DNA from: Brenneria izbisi | GTDB taxonomy: Bacteria > Pseudomonadota > Gammaproteobacteria > Enterobacterales > Enterobacteriaceae | NCBI RefSeq assembly: GCF_025840185.1 | Contig: NZ_JAMPJU010000001.1 | Span: forward strand, 372,001-436,000 | DNA: 64,000 nucleotides | Direction: 5' to 3' | Shown: one piece after another, positions 51,913 to 64,000 of the stretch | Layout of the letters: every line of letters begins with the position of its first letter | Position numbering within the stretch: the stretch's first letter is position 1 | Made by a program: the position numbers and the translations under genes | The notes under the pieces: model-generated | Databases searched by the model: none | What the model saw: only the letters and a program-made list of their open reading frames with translations | Told to the model about the DNA's origin: nothing

Positions 51913-53598
51913 ATGCGTGCGGGTGCGATTACGATTGGCCTCGATTTTGGCAGTGATTCGGTGCGCGCCCTGGCCGTTGAGTGCCATTCCGGGCGGGAAT
52001 TGGAAACAGAAGTGGTCTATTACCCGCGCTGGCGTGAAGGCAAGTATTGCCAACCGGCCAATAACCAATTCCGGCATCATCCTCTGGATTACATTGAATC
52101 AATGGAACAGGCTATCCGGTTAGTGATGACACGCTTGACAGCCAGACAGCGTCAACAGGTTATCGGCATCGGCGTGGACGCGACAGGCTCGACGCCAGCG
52201 CCGATTGATGAACGCGGACAGGTGCTGGCGTTGCGTCCTGAATTCGCCGATAACCCCAACGCGATGTTTGTGTTGTGGAAAGATCACACGGCGATAGAGG
52301 AAGCGGACGCAATCACTATGTTGTGCCGTAGCGGACAATTCCCGGATTACACTCGCTATATTGGCGGCGTCTACTCCTCAGAATGGTTCTGGGCAAAAAT
52401 TCTGCATATTTCGCGTGAAGACGCCGATGTCCGCCGGCATGCCGTCTCCTGGATCGAATTATGTGATTGGGTGCCGGCGTTGCTTTCCGGTACGCTCGCG
52501 CCTGAGCAAATCAAACGCGGACGCTGTAGCGCCGGACACAAATCCCTGTGGCATCCTCACTGGGGCGGTTTGCCGCCCCAGGCTTTCCTGCACGCGCTCG
52601 ATCCCTGTCTGACCGAACGATTGCAATATCCGATGTTTAGCGAAACCTGGACGGCCAATCGGCCCGTTGGCAACCTCACCGTCGAGTGGACGCAACGGCT
52701 GGGGTTACCTGATGGCGTGACGATTGCGGGCGGCGCATTCGACTGTCATGTCGGCGCCGTTGGCGCAGGCGCACAGCCATATACGCTGGTTAAAGTCATC
52801 GGCACCTCCACCTGCGACATTTTGATCGCTGATGAGGCGCGGATTGCCGATCGCACGATCGCCGGGATCTGCGGACAAGTGGATGGCAGCGTGATGCCCG
52901 GTTACATCGGGCTGGAAGCCGGACAATCCGCTTTCGGTGATATGTATGCCTGGTTCGGTCGGCTGTTGAATTGGTCTTTGCGGCAAGCCATGCAGGATTA
53001 CCCGCAACTCAATGCGCAGCTACAGGCAACGGAAAGTCAATTGCTTGAACGGCTCACGCAAGCGTGGGCCGCCAATCCCACGTTGGATCATTTGCCGGTG
53101 GTGCTCGACTGGTTTAACGGACGCAGAACACCGTTTGCGAATCAACGTTTGCAAGGCGTGATCGCCGATCTCAATCTCGGTACCGACGCGCCAACGTTGT
53201 TTGGCGGATTTATCGCGGCAACCGCTTTCGGCGCGCGCGCCATCATGGAGTGTTTTGAAAATCAGGGCGTCCCGGTTGAAAACATTCTGGCGTTGGGCGG
53301 TATCGCCCGTAAATCCCCGACCATTATGCAGGTTTGCGCCGATGTCATGAATCGTCCGTTGCAAATCGTCGCTTCCGACCAATGCTGCGCGTTGGGCGCC
53401 GCTATTTTCGCCGCCGTCGCCGCGGGCGAGCATGCCGATATTCCGACCGCGCAGCGGCATATGGCCAGCCCCATCGAACGCACGCTGACGCCGAAGCGTC
53501 AGGGCGTTGCGCGCTATCAACAGCTTTACCAACGTTACCAGCAGTGGTGCCATCTGGCCGAACCCGCTTACCGCCCGACAGCCAGATCGGACACTTGA
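51913..53598 (+). CDS. araB: L-ribulokinase
   Basis: 561 residues. FGGY-family kinase turning L-ribulose into L-ribulose 5-phosphate. [24 protein letters not shown] phosphate loop, VGIDA-type [15 protein letters not shown], and [21 protein letters not shown] near the C-terminus. The ATG at 51913 with an AGGAGCGGAG site is chosen; it aligns with E. coli AraB, while upstream TTG 51865 and ATG 51895 add residues with no counterpart. araA follows 47 bases later. Confidence 0.96.
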   Translation: MRAGAITIGLDFGSDSVRALAVECHSGRELETEVVYYPRWREGKYCQPANNQFRHHPLDYIESMEQAIRLVMTRLTARQRQQVIGIGVDATGSTPAPIDERGQVLALRPEFADNPNAMFVLWKDHTAIEEADAITMLCRSGQFPDYTRYIGGVYSSEWFWAKILHISREDADVRRHAVSWIELCDWVPALLSGTLAPEQIKRGRCSAGHKSLWHPHWGGLPPQAFLHALDPCLTERLQYPMFSETWTANRPVGNLTVEWTQRLGLPDGVTIAGGAFDCHVGAVGAGAQPYTLVKVIGTSTCDILIADEARIADRTIAGICGQVDGSVMPGYIGLEAGQSAFGDMYAWFGRLLNWSLRQAMQDYPQLNAQLQATESQLLERLTQAWAANPTLDHLPVVLDWFNGRRTPFANQRLQGVIADLNLGTDAPTLFGGFIAATAFGARAIMECFENQGVPVENILALGGIARKSPTIMQVCADVMNRPLQIVASDQCCALGAAIFAAVAAGEHADIPTAQRHMASPIERTLTPKRQGVARYQQLYQRYQQWCHLAEPAYRPTARSDT

Positions 53599-53645
53599 AC
53601 CGATTATTTTCTTCCCCCACAGGGAAAAGCGAAACAGGAGTCATC

Positions 53646-55151
53646 ATGGATCACTTTAAGCAGCTTGAAGTCTGGTTTGTCATCGGCAGCCAACACCTGT
53701 ACGGCCCGGAAACCTTACGTCAGGTAAAAGAGAATGGGGAAAATGTCGTCGCCGGGCTGAATCAGGAAGGCGGACTGCCGGTAAAACTGGTGCTGAAACC
53801 GCTGGTGAAAACCCCGGATGAAATCACCGCCCTGTGCCGCGACGCGAACTATCAGGATAGCTGCATCGGGGTGCTCCTCTGGTTGCACACCTTCTCTCCG
53901 GCCAAAATGTGGATTGGCGGACTGCGTATTCTTCATAAACCGCTGCTGCAATTCCATACCCAGTTCAACGCCGAAATTCCGTGGAACACCATGGATATGG
54001 ATTTTATGAACCTGAATCAAACGGCGCACGGCGGCCGAGAGTTCGGGTTTATTGGCGCGCGGATGCATCAGGCGCATCAGGTGGTGGTCGGTCACTGGCA
54101 GGATAAAAGCGCGCATCAGCGCATTGCCAAATGGATGCGCGTCGCCGCGGCGATTCAGGAAAGCAAACATCTGAAACTGGCGCGCTTTGGCGACAACATG
54201 CGCGAAGTGGCGGTCACTGAAGGCGATAAAGTCGGGGCGCAGATCCAGTTCGGCTACGCCGTCAGCGCCTGGGGACTAGGCGATTTAGCGGCTGTCGTCG
54301 ATGCGGTCTCCAAAGGGGATATCGACACGTTGATCGAAGAATACGAAGCCAGTTATCAACTGACGGATGCGGTTAAACTGCATGGCCCGAATCGTCAGAA
54401 TCTGTTGGATGCGGCCCAGATTGAACTGGGTATGAAACGCTTTCTGCAACAAGGCGGCTATAGCGCTTTCACCACGGATTTTGAGAACCTCCACGGACTA
54501 AAACAGTTGCCGGGACTGGCGGTACAGCGTCTGATGCAACAAGGTTACGGTTTTGGCGGCGAGGGCGACTGGAAAACGGCGGCCCTGCTACGCATTATGA
54601 AAGTGATGGCGAACGGATTGCCGGGCGGCACATCGTTTATGGAGGACTACACCTATAACTTCGAGCATAACAATAATCTGGTTGTCGGTTCCCACATGCT
54701 GGAAGTCTGTCCCAGCATCGCCAAAGAGCAGAAACCGCTGCTGGATGTTCAGCCTCTGGGGATTGGCGGTAAGGCTGACCCTGCCCGCCTGATTTTCTCC
54801 GTACCGGCAGGTCTTTCGCTCAATGCCAGCGTGATCGATATGGGCGATCGTTTTCGCATGTTGGTTAATGTGGTGGATACCATAGAACAGCCGCATCCCT
54901 TACCCAAACTGCCCGTCGCGCGGGCGATCTGGAAAGCCCAACCCTCGCTGGCCCTGGCTGCCGAAACCTGGATCCTGGCGGGCGGCGCCCACCATACGGT
55001 ATTCAGTCAGGCGCTGGATCTGGACTTTATGCGGTTGTATGCCGAAATGCAGAATATTGAACTGCTGGTCATTGATAACGATACCCGCCTTCCCGCATTT
55101 AAAGACGCGCTGCGTTGGAATGAACTCTATTACAAGCTTTATTCGCACTAG
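53646..55151 (+). CDS. araA: L-arabinose isomerase
   Basis: Converts L-arabinose to L-ribulose with a Mn2+ cofactor. 501 residues with [51 protein letters not shown], and [26 protein letters not shown] containing metal-binding Glu and His. Start at 53646 follows a CAGGAG site; the open frame upstream to 53334 overlaps araB. In E. coli araD follows; here cnu follows and araD is absent. Confidence 0.97.
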   Translation: MDHFKQLEVWFVIGSQHLYGPETLRQVKENGENVVAGLNQEGGLPVKLVLKPLVKTPDEITALCRDANYQDSCIGVLLWLHTFSPAKMWIGGLRILHKPLLQFHTQFNAEIPWNTMDMDFMNLNQTAHGGREFGFIGARMHQAHQVVVGHWQDKSAHQRIAKWMRVAAAIQESKHLKLARFGDNMREVAVTEGDKVGAQIQFGYAVSAWGLGDLAAVVDAVSKGDIDTLIEEYEASYQLTDAVKLHGPNRQNLLDAAQIELGMKRFLQQGGYSAFTTDFENLHGLKQLPGLAVQRLMQQGYGFGGEGDWKTAALLRIMKVMANGLPGGTSFMEDYTYNFEHNNNLVVGSHMLEVCPSIAKEQKPLLDVQPLGIGGKADPARLIFSVPAGLSLNASVIDMGDRFRMLVNVVDTIEQPHPLPKLPVARAIWKAQPSLALAAETWILAGGAHHTVFSQALDLDFMRLYAEMQNIELLVIDNDTRLPAFKDALRWNELYYKLYSH

Positions 55152-55154
55152 TAT

Positions 55155-55198
55155 CGCCAATGGAGGGGGGTTTTTATCACCTTCCATTGCGTTTTATT
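55155..55198 (+). terminator. Terminator of araBA
   Basis: CG-CAATGGA-GG type stem (CAATGGA / TCCATTG) with a G/T-rich loop, followed by TTTTATTCT, 4 bases after araA. Confidence 0.75.
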
Positions 55199-55314
55199 CT
55201 CTGTTATCAAAAATCCGATTTTTCTATTTTCTTTTCCCATTCAACGCTGGACAGCGTTTATCTGTTGCATATACTTAATCATCTCAATTACATAACTATC
55301 TATGTTCATTTACT

Positions 55315-55530
55315 ATGACCGTTCATGACTACTTGCTTAAATTCAGAAAAGTAAGCACCACGGAAAGTCTGGAAAAACTGTTCGACCACCTCAATTATTC
55401 TCTGACGGATAATCAGGAAATCATCAATATGTACCGTGCTGCCGACCATCGTCGGGCAGAATTGGCGGCTGGCGGAAAGTTATTTGATTTAGGCTGCGTG
55501 CCTAAATCAATATGGCATTATGTGATATAA
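55315..55530 (+). CDS. cnu: Hha/YmoA-family nucleoid-associated protein Cnu (YdgT)
   Basis: 71 residues, all helical: [22 protein letters not shown], then [23 protein letters not shown], ending KSIWHYVI. This is the Hha/Cnu pattern. Such proteins bind H-NS and StpA and help silence horizontally acquired genes, and Cnu binds the oriC cnb site. Located just before rsxA, as in E. coli. Possible silencing of the accessory islands in this window is only inference. Confidence 0.92.
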   Translation: MTVHDYLLKFRKVSTTESLEKLFDHLNYSLTDNQEIINMYRAADHRRAELAAGGKLFDLGCVPKSIWHYVI

Positions 55531-55708
55531 CACTGCGGTGTTATTATTTTCTCTTGTCGAATAGTTATGCATTCACACCAATTTATGGCTATCACATTTT
55601 TTTACGATGGATAGCCTCTGCATTCCCGAAAAGAGAGATACAAAGCGGCTATTTCCTGTGGTTTCGCCCATAACCCTACAGTGGGTATGTTGTCGAAAGC
55701 CCGACAAT

Positions 55709-55737
55709 GCCCGATAATATGCGGGTTTTGTTTTTTT
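55709..55737 (+). terminator. Terminator-like hairpin directly before rsxA
   Basis: CCCG (710-713 of the 55 kb) pairs with CGGG (722-725), extended by weak A/T pairs, followed by TTTTGTTTTTTT. It ends 11 bases before the rsxA start, so it could end the cnu transcript or act as an attenuator of rsx. Confidence 0.55.
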
Positions 55738-55747
55738 AGGCACCGTA

Positions 55748-56329
55748 ATGACCGAATACGCTTTATTATTTGTCAGCATCCTCCTGGTGAACAATTTCGT
55801 TCTGGTGAAATTCCTGGGGTTATGTCCGTTCATGGGCGTGTCCAGAAAACTGGAAACGGCCATTGGCCTGGGGCTGGCAACCACCTTCGTCATGACACTG
55901 GGCTCCATGTTTTCCTGGTTGATCAATGCGTTCATTTTGCAGCCGCTGGATATCCTTTATCTGCGGACTATGGCGTTTATTCTGGTTTTGGCGTTTGTGG
56001 TGCAGTTTTCCGAAATGTTTGTGCGTAAAGCCAGCCCTGATCTCTATCGTTTGCTGGGAATTTTCCTGCCGTTGATTACCACCAATTGCGCGGTACTGGG
56101 CGTGGTATTGCTTAATGTGAATATGGCGCACGGTTTTCTTCAGTCAACCATATACGGGTTTGGCGGCGCAGTGGGCTTCTCTTTGGTCATGGTGCTGTTT
56201 GCCGCGATCCGCGAACGTATTGCGGTGTCTGATGTTCCCGCGCCATTCAGGGGGAGCGCCATCGCCTTGATCACCGCCGGACTAATGTCGCTGGCCTTTA
56301 TGGGTTTTACCGGCCTGGTGAAATTCTGA
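55748..56329 (+). CDS. rsxA: Electron transport complex subunit RsxA
   Basis: 193 residues, six membrane segments, with the [17 protein letters not shown] loop whose Cys belongs to the membrane iron site shared by RsxA/RsxE (RnfA/E, NqrE/D). Part of the Rsx/Rnf complex that uses NADH and ion gradient to reduce SoxR. Overlaps rsxB by one base. Confidence 0.96.
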   Translation: MTEYALLFVSILLVNNFVLVKFLGLCPFMGVSRKLETAIGLGLATTFVMTLGSMFSWLINAFILQPLDILYLRTMAFILVLAFVVQFSEMFVRKASPDLYRLLGIFLPLITTNCAVLGVVLLNVNMAHGFLQSTIYGFGGAVGFSLVMVLFAAIRERIAVSDVPAPFRGSAIALITAGLMSLAFMGFTGLVKF

Positions 56330-56907
56330 TGACCGCGATTTGGATTGCCATTACAGCGCTCAGCGCGCTCGCCTTGTGCTTCGGCCTCATTCTTGGCTAT
56401 GCTTCCCGACGCTTTCAAGTTGAAAGCGATCCGGTGGTCGAACAGGTCGAGGCCATGTTGCCACAGAGCCAATGCGGTCAGTGCGGTTACCCTGGTTGCC
56501 GCCCTTATGCGGAAGCGGTGTGTCTGAATGGCGAAAGCATCAACAAATGCGGGCCGGGTGGCGAAGCGATGATGCTCAAGTTGGCTGAAAAACTGAATAT
56601 CGAACCCCAGCCGCTCGATGGAGACAGCGCTGTGCTGAATCCCGAACGCAAAGTGGCGTGGATCGATGAGAGCAATTGTATCGGCTGCACCAAATGCATT
56701 CAGGCCTGTCCGGTGGATGCCATCGTCGGCAGCACCAAAGCCGTGCACACCGTGGTCAGTGATTTATGTACCGGTTGCGACCTGTGCGTATCGCCCTGCC
56801 CGACAGACTGTATTGAGTTGCGTTCCATTGCGCCGACGCCCGCCAACTGGAAGTGGGATCTCGATACGATCCCGGTTCGCGTTATTCAAGTAGAACAACA
56901 TGCTTAA
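56329..56907 (+). CDS. rsxB: Electron transport complex ferredoxin-like subunit RsxB
   Basis: 192 residues: N-terminal membrane anchor, a [4Fe-4S] motif [14 protein letters not shown] near 49-62, and two ferredoxin clusters [12 protein letters not shown] and [12 protein letters not shown]. Passes electrons within the Rsx complex. Overlaps rsxA by one base and rsxC by eight, implying coupled translation. Confidence 0.96.
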   Translation: MTAIWIAITALSALALCFGLILGYASRRFQVESDPVVEQVEAMLPQSQCGQCGYPGCRPYAEAVCLNGESINKCGPGGEAMMLKLAEKLNIEPQPLDGDSAVLNPERKVAWIDESNCIGCTKCIQACPVDAIVGSTKAVHTVVSDLCTGCDLCVSPCPTDCIELRSIAPTPANWKWDLDTIPVRVIQVEQHA

Positions 56908-58939
56908 GCTGTTATCCGCCTTTAAAAAAGACAAGATTTGGGATTTCGCTGGCGGTATCCATCCACCGGAAATGAAAACGCAATCCAGCCGGGTTCCGTT
57001 ACGCCACATTTCTTTGCCTGATCAGCTTATTATTCCGTTGAAACAACATCTGGGCCCAGAAGGGGAATTATGCGTCAACGTGGGCGAACACGTACTGCGC
57101 GGTCAGCCGTTGACCATCGGCAAAGGACGAACCCTCCCGGTTCATGCCCCGACCTCCGGCACGATCCACGCCATTCGTCAACACATGACGGCACACCCTT
57201 CCGCGTTGCCGGAATTAAGCGTTATCCTCATCCCCGACGGAGAAGATCGCTGGTGTGAACGTCCTACGCTGGTCGATTACCGCACTCAGTCCGCCGCTAC
57301 GCTGCTGGCCCATCTTCATCAGGCGGGGATTGCCGGTCTTGGCGGCGCGGGCTTCCCTACCGCTGCAAAATTACAAGGCGGCCTGCGTGGGATCGAAACG
57401 CTGATCATTAATGCGGCAGAGTGCGAACCTTACATCACGGCGGATGACCGGCTGATGCAGGAGTGTGCCGATGAAATTGTACAAGGCATCGATATTCTTG
57501 CTTTTCTGCTGCAACCGCAGCGCCTGCTGATCGGGATTGAAGATAACAAACCCGAAGCTATTGACGCCCTGCGTCATGCATTAAGTCAGCGCGACGATAT
57601 ACAACTACGTGTGATCCCGACTAAATATCCGTCCGGGGGCGCCAAGCAACTCACTAAAATTCTGACCGGCAAAGAAGTGCCGTTTGGCAAGCACTCCGCA
57701 TCCATTGGCGTGCTGATGCAGAACGTGGGAACCATCTTTGCCATTAAACGCGCTGTAATCGATGGCGAACCCATGACCGAACGCGTGGTGACGCTGACCG
57801 GGGAAGCATTGCGCCAGCCCGGTAATGTTTGGGCGCGGCTGGGTACGCCGGTGCGTCATTTACTCAAACACGCCGGTTTCCAGGCTAATAAACAACCGAT
57901 GGTGATTATGGGCGGGCCGCTGATGGGCTTTACATTGCCGTCACTGGATGTGCCGATAGTCAAAATCAGTAACTGTCTGCTGGCGCCTTCTCATACCGAG
58001 ATCGAACCCGTCGCCGACGAGCAATCGTGCATACGTTGCAGCCAATGCGCTGATGCTTGCCCTGCCGGACTATTGCCGCAACAGTTATATTGGTTCAGCC
58101 GTGGGCAGGAACATGAAAAGGCCCGCGATCATCATTTATTCGACTGCATTGAGTGCGGCGCCTGCGCTTACGTTTGTCCAAGCAATATCCCGCTGGTGCA
58201 ATATTACCGGCAGGAAAAAGCCGAAATTCGCGCCATTGATGAAGAGACGCAACGTGCCGCGCAAGCCAAACTGCGCTTTGAAGCGAAGCAGGCGCGTCTT
58301 GAGCGTGAAAAACTGGCGCGTGAATTACGACATAAGCAGGCTGCCGCCGGCGTTTCCACCAGCGATAAGCAAGCAGTTCAGGCTGCGCTGGAACGCGTTC
58401 GCCAGAAAAAGAGCGCCGATGCAGCTTCAGTCATTAATGTCGTATCCGGCCAGCAACCGGATAACAGTGAAGTCATTGCAGCTCGCGCCGCGCGCAAAGC
58501 ACAAGCACGGGAAAATCAAGCGATGGCGAAAACTATTGCGGCTGATAGCGCAGACACGCCGGCGCTTGAAAGTGATCCTCGCAAGGCGGCGGTGGCCGCC
58601 GCGCTCGCCCGCGTGAAAGCGCGTAAAGCCGCGCAAGCGGCTGGCGATACTACAGCGTTAGCTGAACCCGCCGCACCGGAACGCGACAATAACACCAATG
58701 ACGACTCCGCCGATCCGCGTAAAGCCGCTGTCGCCGCGGCAATTGCCCGCGTGAAAGCGCGTAAAGCCGCGCAAGCGGCTGGCGATACTATAGCGTTAGC
58801 TGAACCCGCCGCACCGGAACGCGACAACAACACCAATGACGACTCCGCCGATCCGCGTAAAGCCGCTGTCGCCGCGGCAATTGCTCGCGTGAAAGCGCGT
58901 AAGGCCGCGCAAGCGGCATCGACGTTTCAAGAGGAATAA
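56900..58939 (+). CDS. rsxC: Electron transport complex subunit RsxC with repeat-rich tail
   Basis: 679 residues. The NADH/FMN domain has [16 protein letters not shown] near 150 and [15 protein letters not shown]; two [4Fe-4S] motifs follow ([12 protein letters not shown] at about 377 and [12 protein letters not shown] at about 416). The Ala/Lys/Arg-rich tail from about residue 440 carries a 46-residue unit repeated ([21 protein letters not shown]...). Entry point for NADH electrons in the Rsx complex. Such basic tails are common in gamma-proteobacterial RsxC and vary in length. Confidence 0.95.
   Translation: MLKLLSAFKKDKIWDFAGGIHPPEMKTQSSRVPLRHISLPDQLIIPLKQHLGPEGELCVNVGEHVLRGQPLTIGKGRTLPVHAPTSGTIHAIRQHMTAHPSALPELSVILIPDGEDRWCERPTLVDYRTQSAATLLAHLHQAGIAGLGGAGFPTAAKLQGGLRGIETLIINAAECEPYITADDRLMQECADEIVQGIDILAFLLQPQRLLIGIEDNKPEAIDALRHALSQRDDIQLRVIPTKYPSGGAKQLTKILTGKEVPFGKHSASIGVLMQNVGTIFAIKRAVIDGEPMTERVVTLTGEALRQPGNVWARLGTPVRHLLKHAGFQANKQPMVIMGGPLMGFTLPSLDVPIVKISNCLLAPSHTEIEPVADEQSCIRCSQCADACPAGLLPQQLYWFSRGQEHEKARDHHLFDCIECGACAYVCPSNIPLVQYYRQEKAEIRAIDEETQRAAQAKLRFEAKQARLEREKLARELRHKQAAAGVSTSDKQAVQAALERVRQKKSADAASVINVVSGQQPDNSEVIAARAARKAQARENQAMAKTIAADSADTPALESDPRKAAVAAALARVKARKAAQAAGDTTALAEPAAPERDNNTNDDSADPRKAAVAAAIARVKARKAAQAAGDTIALAEPAAPERDNNTNDDSADPRKAAVAAAIARVKARKAAQAASTFQEE
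58574..58921 (+). repeat. 46-codon tandem repeat inside rsxC
   Basis: Unit of 138 bases beginning GATCC.CG.AA. at 58574, 58712 and 58850: two full copies and one partial. Copies 2 and 3 are almost identical in DNA, including silent positions, which points to recent expansion. It stays in frame. Confidence 0.9.
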
Positions 58940-59995
58940 ATGGCTTTCAAAATCGCGAGTTCGCCCTTTACTCATAATCAGCAACGCACTCAGCACATTA
59001 TGCTGTTGGTTATCATGGCATGTATCCCTGGCATGCTGGCGCAGTATTATTTTTTCGGCTACGGCAACCTGATTCAAGTTGGCCTGGCCGCAGCGACCGC
59101 GCTGATCGCCGAAGCGGTGACAGTGTCACTAAGAAAATTTAATGTACGTGCGGCGCTGGCGGATAATTCGGCGCTGCTGACCGCGATCCTGCTTGGCATC
59201 AGCCTGCCTCCGCTGGCGCCGTGGTGGATGATTGTCATAGGAACCGCCTTCGCTATCGTAATAGCTAAACAACTGTATGGCGGACTAGGCCAGAACCCAT
59301 TCAACCCGGCGATGATCGGCTACGTTGTTCTGCTTATCTCCTTTCCGGTACAGATGACCAGTTGGTTGCCCCCCGGCCCGCTTCAGGTTATGCCGATTGG
59401 TTTCTACGATTCGCTGATCGCCATTCTGTCTGGGCATACGCCGTCCGGTCATTCGGTGCAACAGTTGATGCAGACAGTCGATGGCGTCAGTCAGGCGACG
59501 CCGCTGGACACCTTCAAAACCGCTTTGCGCTCAGGTCAACAACCGCAGGATATTTTCCAGCAGCCACTCTTTGCAACCGCGATGGCCGGTATCGGCTGGC
59601 AGTGGGTCAACATCGGCTTTCTGATCGGTGGGGTATTCCTGTTGGCGCGCGGAACCATTCGCTGGCATATTCCGGTCAGTTTTTTGCTTAGTCTGACGCT
59701 ATGTGCGACGCTGAGTTGGTGGCTGGCGCCGGAAAAATATGCCCCGCCCCTCCTGCATCTGCTTTCGGGCGCCACCATGTTGGGCGCATTCTTTATTGCT
59801 ACCGACCCGGTCACCGCTTCAACCACCAACCAGGGACGTTTGATTTTTGGCGCGTTGATTGGCTTGTTAGTCTGGTTGATCAGAACGTATGGCGGTTATC
59901 CTGATGGCGTGGCCTTTGCTGTTTTGCTGGCGAACATTACTGTGCCATTGATTGACTATTACACTAAGCCGCGTGCTTACGGCCATCATCGCTAA
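58940..59995 (+). CDS. rsxD: Electron transport complex subunit RsxD
   Basis: 351 residues with about nine to ten membrane segments. The FMN is attached covalently to a Thr in [39 protein letters not shown] is typical of RnfD/NqrB. Starts at the base after the rsxC stop. Confidence 0.96.
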   Translation: MAFKIASSPFTHNQQRTQHIMLLVIMACIPGMLAQYYFFGYGNLIQVGLAAATALIAEAVTVSLRKFNVRAALADNSALLTAILLGISLPPLAPWWMIVIGTAFAIVIAKQLYGGLGQNPFNPAMIGYVVLLISFPVQMTSWLPPGPLQVMPIGFYDSLIAILSGHTPSGHSVQQLMQTVDGVSQATPLDTFKTALRSGQQPQDIFQQPLFATAMAGIGWQWVNIGFLIGGVFLLARGTIRWHIPVSFLLSLTLCATLSWWLAPEKYAPPLLHLLSGATMLGAFFIATDPVTASTTNQGRLIFGALIGLLVWLIRTYGGYPDGVAFAVLLANITVPLIDYYTKPRAYGHHR

Positions 59996-60004
59996 GGAAT
60001 CGCC

Positions 60005-60634
60005 ATGTTTACCACTATGCGCCGCCATGCGACGACTCTGGCGCTGTTTGCCGCCTTTACCACTGCGTTGAGCGCGATGGTAAACAGCCTGACTGCGCCA
60101 ACCATTTCAAGGCAGGCGTTACTGCAACAAAAAACACTATTGGATCAGGTGGTGCCGACTGACCGCTATAACAATGATATGCAGCAGGAATGTTACATTG
60201 TTATTGATTCGGCGCTGGGATCAACCTCCCCCCATCGACTGTTCGTTGCCCGTAAAGACGGCGTTCCCGTCGCGGCAGCGGTGGAAAGCACTGCGCCGGA
60301 TGGTTATTCCGGCGCCATACAACTGCTGATTGGCGCCGACTTCACAGGCAATGTGCTGGGGACGCGGGTCACGGCGCACCGGGAAACGCCCGGATTAGGG
60401 GATAAAATCGAAATCCGTATTTCTGATTGGATCACCCGTTTTAGCGGTCAGACGGTACAAGGCAGTGACGATGCGCGCTGGGCGGTAAAAAAAGAAGGTG
60501 GTATGTTTGACCAGTTTACCGGGGCGACCATTACGCCGCGCGCGGTAATCAACAGCGTAAAACGCAGCACGCTGTATCTGCAAACGCTGCCGTCACAACT
60601 CAATACCCTGCCGGTTTGTGGAGAGAATAAATGA
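60005..60634 (+). CDS. rsxG: Electron transport complex subunit RsxG
   Basis: 209 residues: one N-terminal membrane helix, then a periplasmic FMN-binding domain with [10 protein letters not shown] and the flavinylation motif [13 protein letters not shown], where FMN is attached to Thr by ApbE. Overlaps rsxE by four bases. Confidence 0.96.
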   Translation: MFTTMRRHATTLALFAAFTTALSAMVNSLTAPTISRQALLQQKTLLDQVVPTDRYNNDMQQECYIVIDSALGSTSPHRLFVARKDGVPVAAAVESTAPDGYSGAIQLLIGADFTGNVLGTRVTAHRETPGLGDKIEIRISDWITRFSGQTVQGSDDARWAVKKEGGMFDQFTGATITPRAVINSVKRSTLYLQTLPSQLNTLPVCGENK

Positions 60635-61332
60635 GTACGGCCAAACATCTGCTGATTCAGGGATTATGGAAAAACAACTCGGCGCTGGTGCAATTACTCG
60701 GCTTGTGTCCGCTGTTGGCGGTATCCTCCACCGTCACCAACGCGCTGGGATTAGGGCTGGCCACCACGCTGGTGCTGACCTGCACCAATGTCGCCGTCTC
60801 CCTGCTTAGACGCTGGGTTCCGGCTGAAATCCGCATTCCGATTTACGTCATGATTATCGCCTCTGTGGTAAGCGTGGTACAGATGTTGATCAACGCTTAT
60901 GCCTATGGGTTATATCAATCTCTGGGGATTTTTATTCCACTGATTGTGACCAACTGCATTGTTATTGGCCGGGCAGAAGCCTTTGCTTCGAAGAACCCTG
61001 TCGGACTTTCGGCCATTGATGGTCTGGCTATGGGGCTGGGCGCCACCTGCGCGCTGGTTGTCCTGGGTTCGCTGCGCGAAATACTGGGCAACGGGACCTT
61101 ATTCGACGGTGCGGACCTGCTGTTGGGCGATTGGGCCAAAGCGTTGCGCATTGAGGTGGTTCACCTGGATTCGCCATTCCTGCTGGCCATGTTGCCCCCC
61201 GGCGCCTTTATCGGTTTAGGGCTGATGCTGGCAGGGAAATACCTGATTGATGAAAAGATGAAACAGCGTCGGGAACGCGTTGCTCAGGCGGCAAAATCGT
61301 CCGCGACCAAGGTAGCTGGAGAAGCACGATGA
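60631..61332 (+). CDS. rsxE: Electron transport complex subunit RsxE
   Basis: 233 residues with six membrane segments and [14 protein letters not shown], the counterpart of the RsxA cysteine loop. With RsxA it holds the membrane iron-sulphur site. The C-terminal basic tail is cytoplasmic. Overlaps nth by four bases (ATGA). Confidence 0.96.
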   Translation: MSTAKHLLIQGLWKNNSALVQLLGLCPLLAVSSTVTNALGLGLATTLVLTCTNVAVSLLRRWVPAEIRIPIYVMIIASVVSVVQMLINAYAYGLYQSLGIFIPLIVTNCIVIGRAEAFASKNPVGLSAIDGLAMGLGATCALVVLGSLREILGNGTLFDGADLLLGDWAKALRIEVVHLDSPFLLAMLPPGAFIGLGLMLAGKYLIDEKMKQRRERVAQAAKSSATKVAGEAR

Positions 61333-61964
61333 ACAAGGAAAAGCGGCTTGAGATCTTACGCAGATTACGCGCTAACGATCCTCATCCCACCACGGAACTG
61401 AAGTTCAATACGCCTTTTGAATTGTTGATTGCGGTTTTGCTCTCCGCGCAGGCAACCGACGTCAGCGTCAATAAGGCCACCGCCAGACTCTATCCGGTCG
61501 CGAATACCCCGCAAGCCATGCTCGCATTAGGCGTTGATGGCATCAAGCCGTACATCAAAACCATCGGCCTGTTTAACAGCAAGGCTGAGAACATCATCAA
61601 AACCTGTCGTATTCTGATTGATAAACATCACGGCCAGGTGCCTGAAGATCGCGTGGCGCTGGAAGCCTTGCCTGGCGTGGGCCGCAAAACCGCTAACGTG
61701 GTATTGAATACCGCTTTCGGTTGGCCGACGATTGCCGTGGATACCCACATTTTCCGCGTCAGTAACCGCACGGGCTTCGCGCCCGGCAAAAACGTCGAAC
61801 AAGTTGAAGAAAAGCTGCTGAAAGTCGTTCCCGCTGAGTTTAAAGTCGATTGCCATCACTGGCTTATCCTGCATGGCCGTTACACTTGCGTCGCCCGAAA
61901 ACCGCGTTGCGGCGCCTGCCTGATTGAAGATCTCTGCGAGTTCAAGGAAAAAGTTTACGCCTAG
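61329..61964 (+). CDS. nth: Endonuclease III
   Basis: 211-residue DNA glycosylase/AP lyase for oxidised pyrimidines. Helix-hairpin-helix [14 protein letters not shown] with the catalytic Lys, [11 protein letters not shown] with the catalytic Asp, and a C-terminal [4Fe-4S] site C-x6-C-x2-C-x5-C ([17 protein letters not shown]). Coupled to rsxE, linking SoxR reduction and oxidative DNA repair in one transcript, as in E. coli. Confidence 0.97.
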   Translation: MNKEKRLEILRRLRANDPHPTTELKFNTPFELLIAVLLSAQATDVSVNKATARLYPVANTPQAMLALGVDGIKPYIKTIGLFNSKAENIIKTCRILIDKHHGQVPEDRVALEALPGVGRKTANVVLNTAFGWPTIAVDTHIFRVSNRTGFAPGKNVEQVEEKLLKVVPAEFKVDCHHWLILHGRYTCVARKPRCGACLIEDLCEFKEKVYA

Positions 61965-62002
61965 CCATATCCGGGAGCATTTGACCTTCCCGCCTTTGCA
62001 CA

Positions 62003-62033
62003 TAAAAAAGGCCAGACAATCTGGCCCTCTTTA
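62003..62033. terminator. Bidirectional terminator between nth and cysB
   Basis: GGCCAGA-CAA-TCTGGCC hairpin flanked by six A on the left and CTCTTT on the right. Confidence 0.8.
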
Positions 62034-62058
62034 ATACCACAGCGATACCACGGCGGCT

Positions 62059-63359
<1,301 letters not shown>

Positions 63360-64000
63360 TTACTTCTTGCCTTCCACCCATTTGCCCTCAACATAGAACG
63401 CTGTCCAGCCGGTAGCCTTGCCGTCTTTTTCCGAAGAGACATATTGTTGCTTGGTCTTACGGCTAAAGCGCACCTGAGTTTTGTTGCCGTCTTTATCCAC
63501 TGCCGGGGCATCGGCCAGATAACGCAGTTTTTCAGGCAGCCGATCTTTGAAGCGTTGTAATTCTTCAACCAGCGGCGCACGCGTCTCACGGGATTTCGGG
63601 AACGTATTGGCAGCCAGGAATACGCCTGCGGCGCCATCCCGTAATACGAAATAGGCATCCGATTTTTCGCATGGCAGTTCAGGCAACGGCACCGGATCTT
63701 CTTTCGGCGGCGCGACGTCGCCATTGCGTAAAATTTTACGTGTGTTGCTGCAAGTGTCATTGGTGCAGGCCATATACTTGCCGAAACGTCCCATTTTGAG
63801 ATGCATTTCCGAACCGCATTTTTCGCACTCGACAACCGGGCCGTCATAACCTTTGATACGGAATTCGCCCTCTTCAATGTCATAGCCATCGCAAGCCGGG
63901 TTATTACCGCATACATGCAGCTTGCGTTGATTATCGATCAGGTAGCTGTCCATCGCGGTGCCGCATTTCGCACAACGGCGGCGAGCGCGCAAGGCATTGG
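63360..64000 (-). CDS. topA: DNA topoisomerase I, C-terminal part (5' end outside window)
   Basis: The frame is open to the right edge, so only the last roughly 213 codons are present. They carry zinc-ribbon repeats ([11 protein letters not shown]...CGNNPAC and [21 protein letters not shown]) and the terminal domain ending [15 protein letters not shown], as in E. coli TopA. Relaxes negative supercoils; the C-terminal domains bind single-stranded DNA and RNA polymerase. Confidence 0.96.
   Translation of the reverse strand, partial: NALRARRRCAKCGTAMDSYLIDNQRKLHVCGNNPACDGYDIEEGEFRIKGYDGPVVECEKCGSEMHLKMGRFGKYMACTNDTCSNTRKILRNGDVAPPKEDPVPLPELPCEKSDAYFVLRDGAAGVFLAANTFPKSRETRAPLVEELQRFKDRLPEKLRYLADAPAVDKDGNKTQVRFSRKTKQQYVSSEKDGKATGWTAFYVEGKWVEGKK

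Noticed and set aside
58574-58921. Possible CRISPR-like array
   Set aside because: Repeats are 138 bases, contiguous and in frame within rsxC; no spacers.

Overview
The window is about 64 kb of a gamma-proteobacterial chromosome. Gene order follows the enterobacterial backbone seen in E. coli: sirB1-kdsA, ydgH-pntAB, uspE-fnr-ogt, ydfG-ynfB-ynfD, bioD-mlc-ynfL-ynfM, fumC-manA-ydgA-add-ydgJ, cnu-rsxABCDGE-nth and cysB-topA. The accessory cargo points to a plant-associated member of the Pectobacteriaceae (Brenneria/Dickeya/Pectobacterium-like). It includes a bacterial expansin, a candidate type III effector behind a HrpL-type promoter, a sucrose isomerase cluster, glucosylglycerate synthesis and an L-arabinose regulon. 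I do not assign a species.

Layout. 1-5.2 kb: end of sirB1, kdsA, an exported catalase with an exported ankyrin partner (katB-ankB type), ydgH. 5.7-12.1 kb: transhydrogenase pntAB, then uspE, fnr, ogt and sodC on the minus strand. 12.2-19.1 kb: the translationally coupled srfA-srfB-srfC operon (bitopic membrane protein, actin/Hsp70-fold ATPase, large GTPase). 19.4-22.2 kb: an AT-rich accessory patch with yjbD, an expansin and a RES-Xre toxin-antitoxin pair. 22.2-31.9 kb: pdxK, the glucosylglycerate pair gpgP-gpgS, ydfG, ynfB, ynfD, bioD, mlc, ynfL, ynfM. 31.9-32.7 kb: a C58 cysteine protease of the YopT/AvrPphB type with a perfect hrp box. 32.8-39.4 kb: fumC, manA, ydgA, a BASS-family transporter, add. 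39.4-45.8 kb: phospho-alpha-glucosidase, PTS EIICB, GntR regulator and sucrose isomerase, inserted between add and ydgJ and bracketed by an imperfect direct repeat. 45.8-55.2 kb: ydgJ and araC-araH-araG-araF on minus, araB-araA on plus, with no araD. 55.3-64 kb: cnu, rsxABCDGE-nth, cysB and the 3' end of topA.

How the genes fit together. Several accessory genes describe life in plant tissue. Expansin would loosen cell walls, and the effector would act inside host cells. Sucrose isomerase in the periplasm would turn plant sucrose into isomers taken up by the PTS and cleaved by the GH4 enzyme. AraFGH/AraBA would import and begin to degrade arabinose from pectin side chains. GpgS/GpgP make a compatible solute. 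Catalase, SodC, UspE and the SoxR-reducing Rsx complex deal with oxidative stress. The strongest undescribed candidates are the hrp-box-linked C58 protease (31.9-32.7 kb), the sucrose-isomerase island with its flanking repeats, and the SrfABC operon, which pairs an actin-like ATPase with a dynamin-like GTPase but has no settled function.
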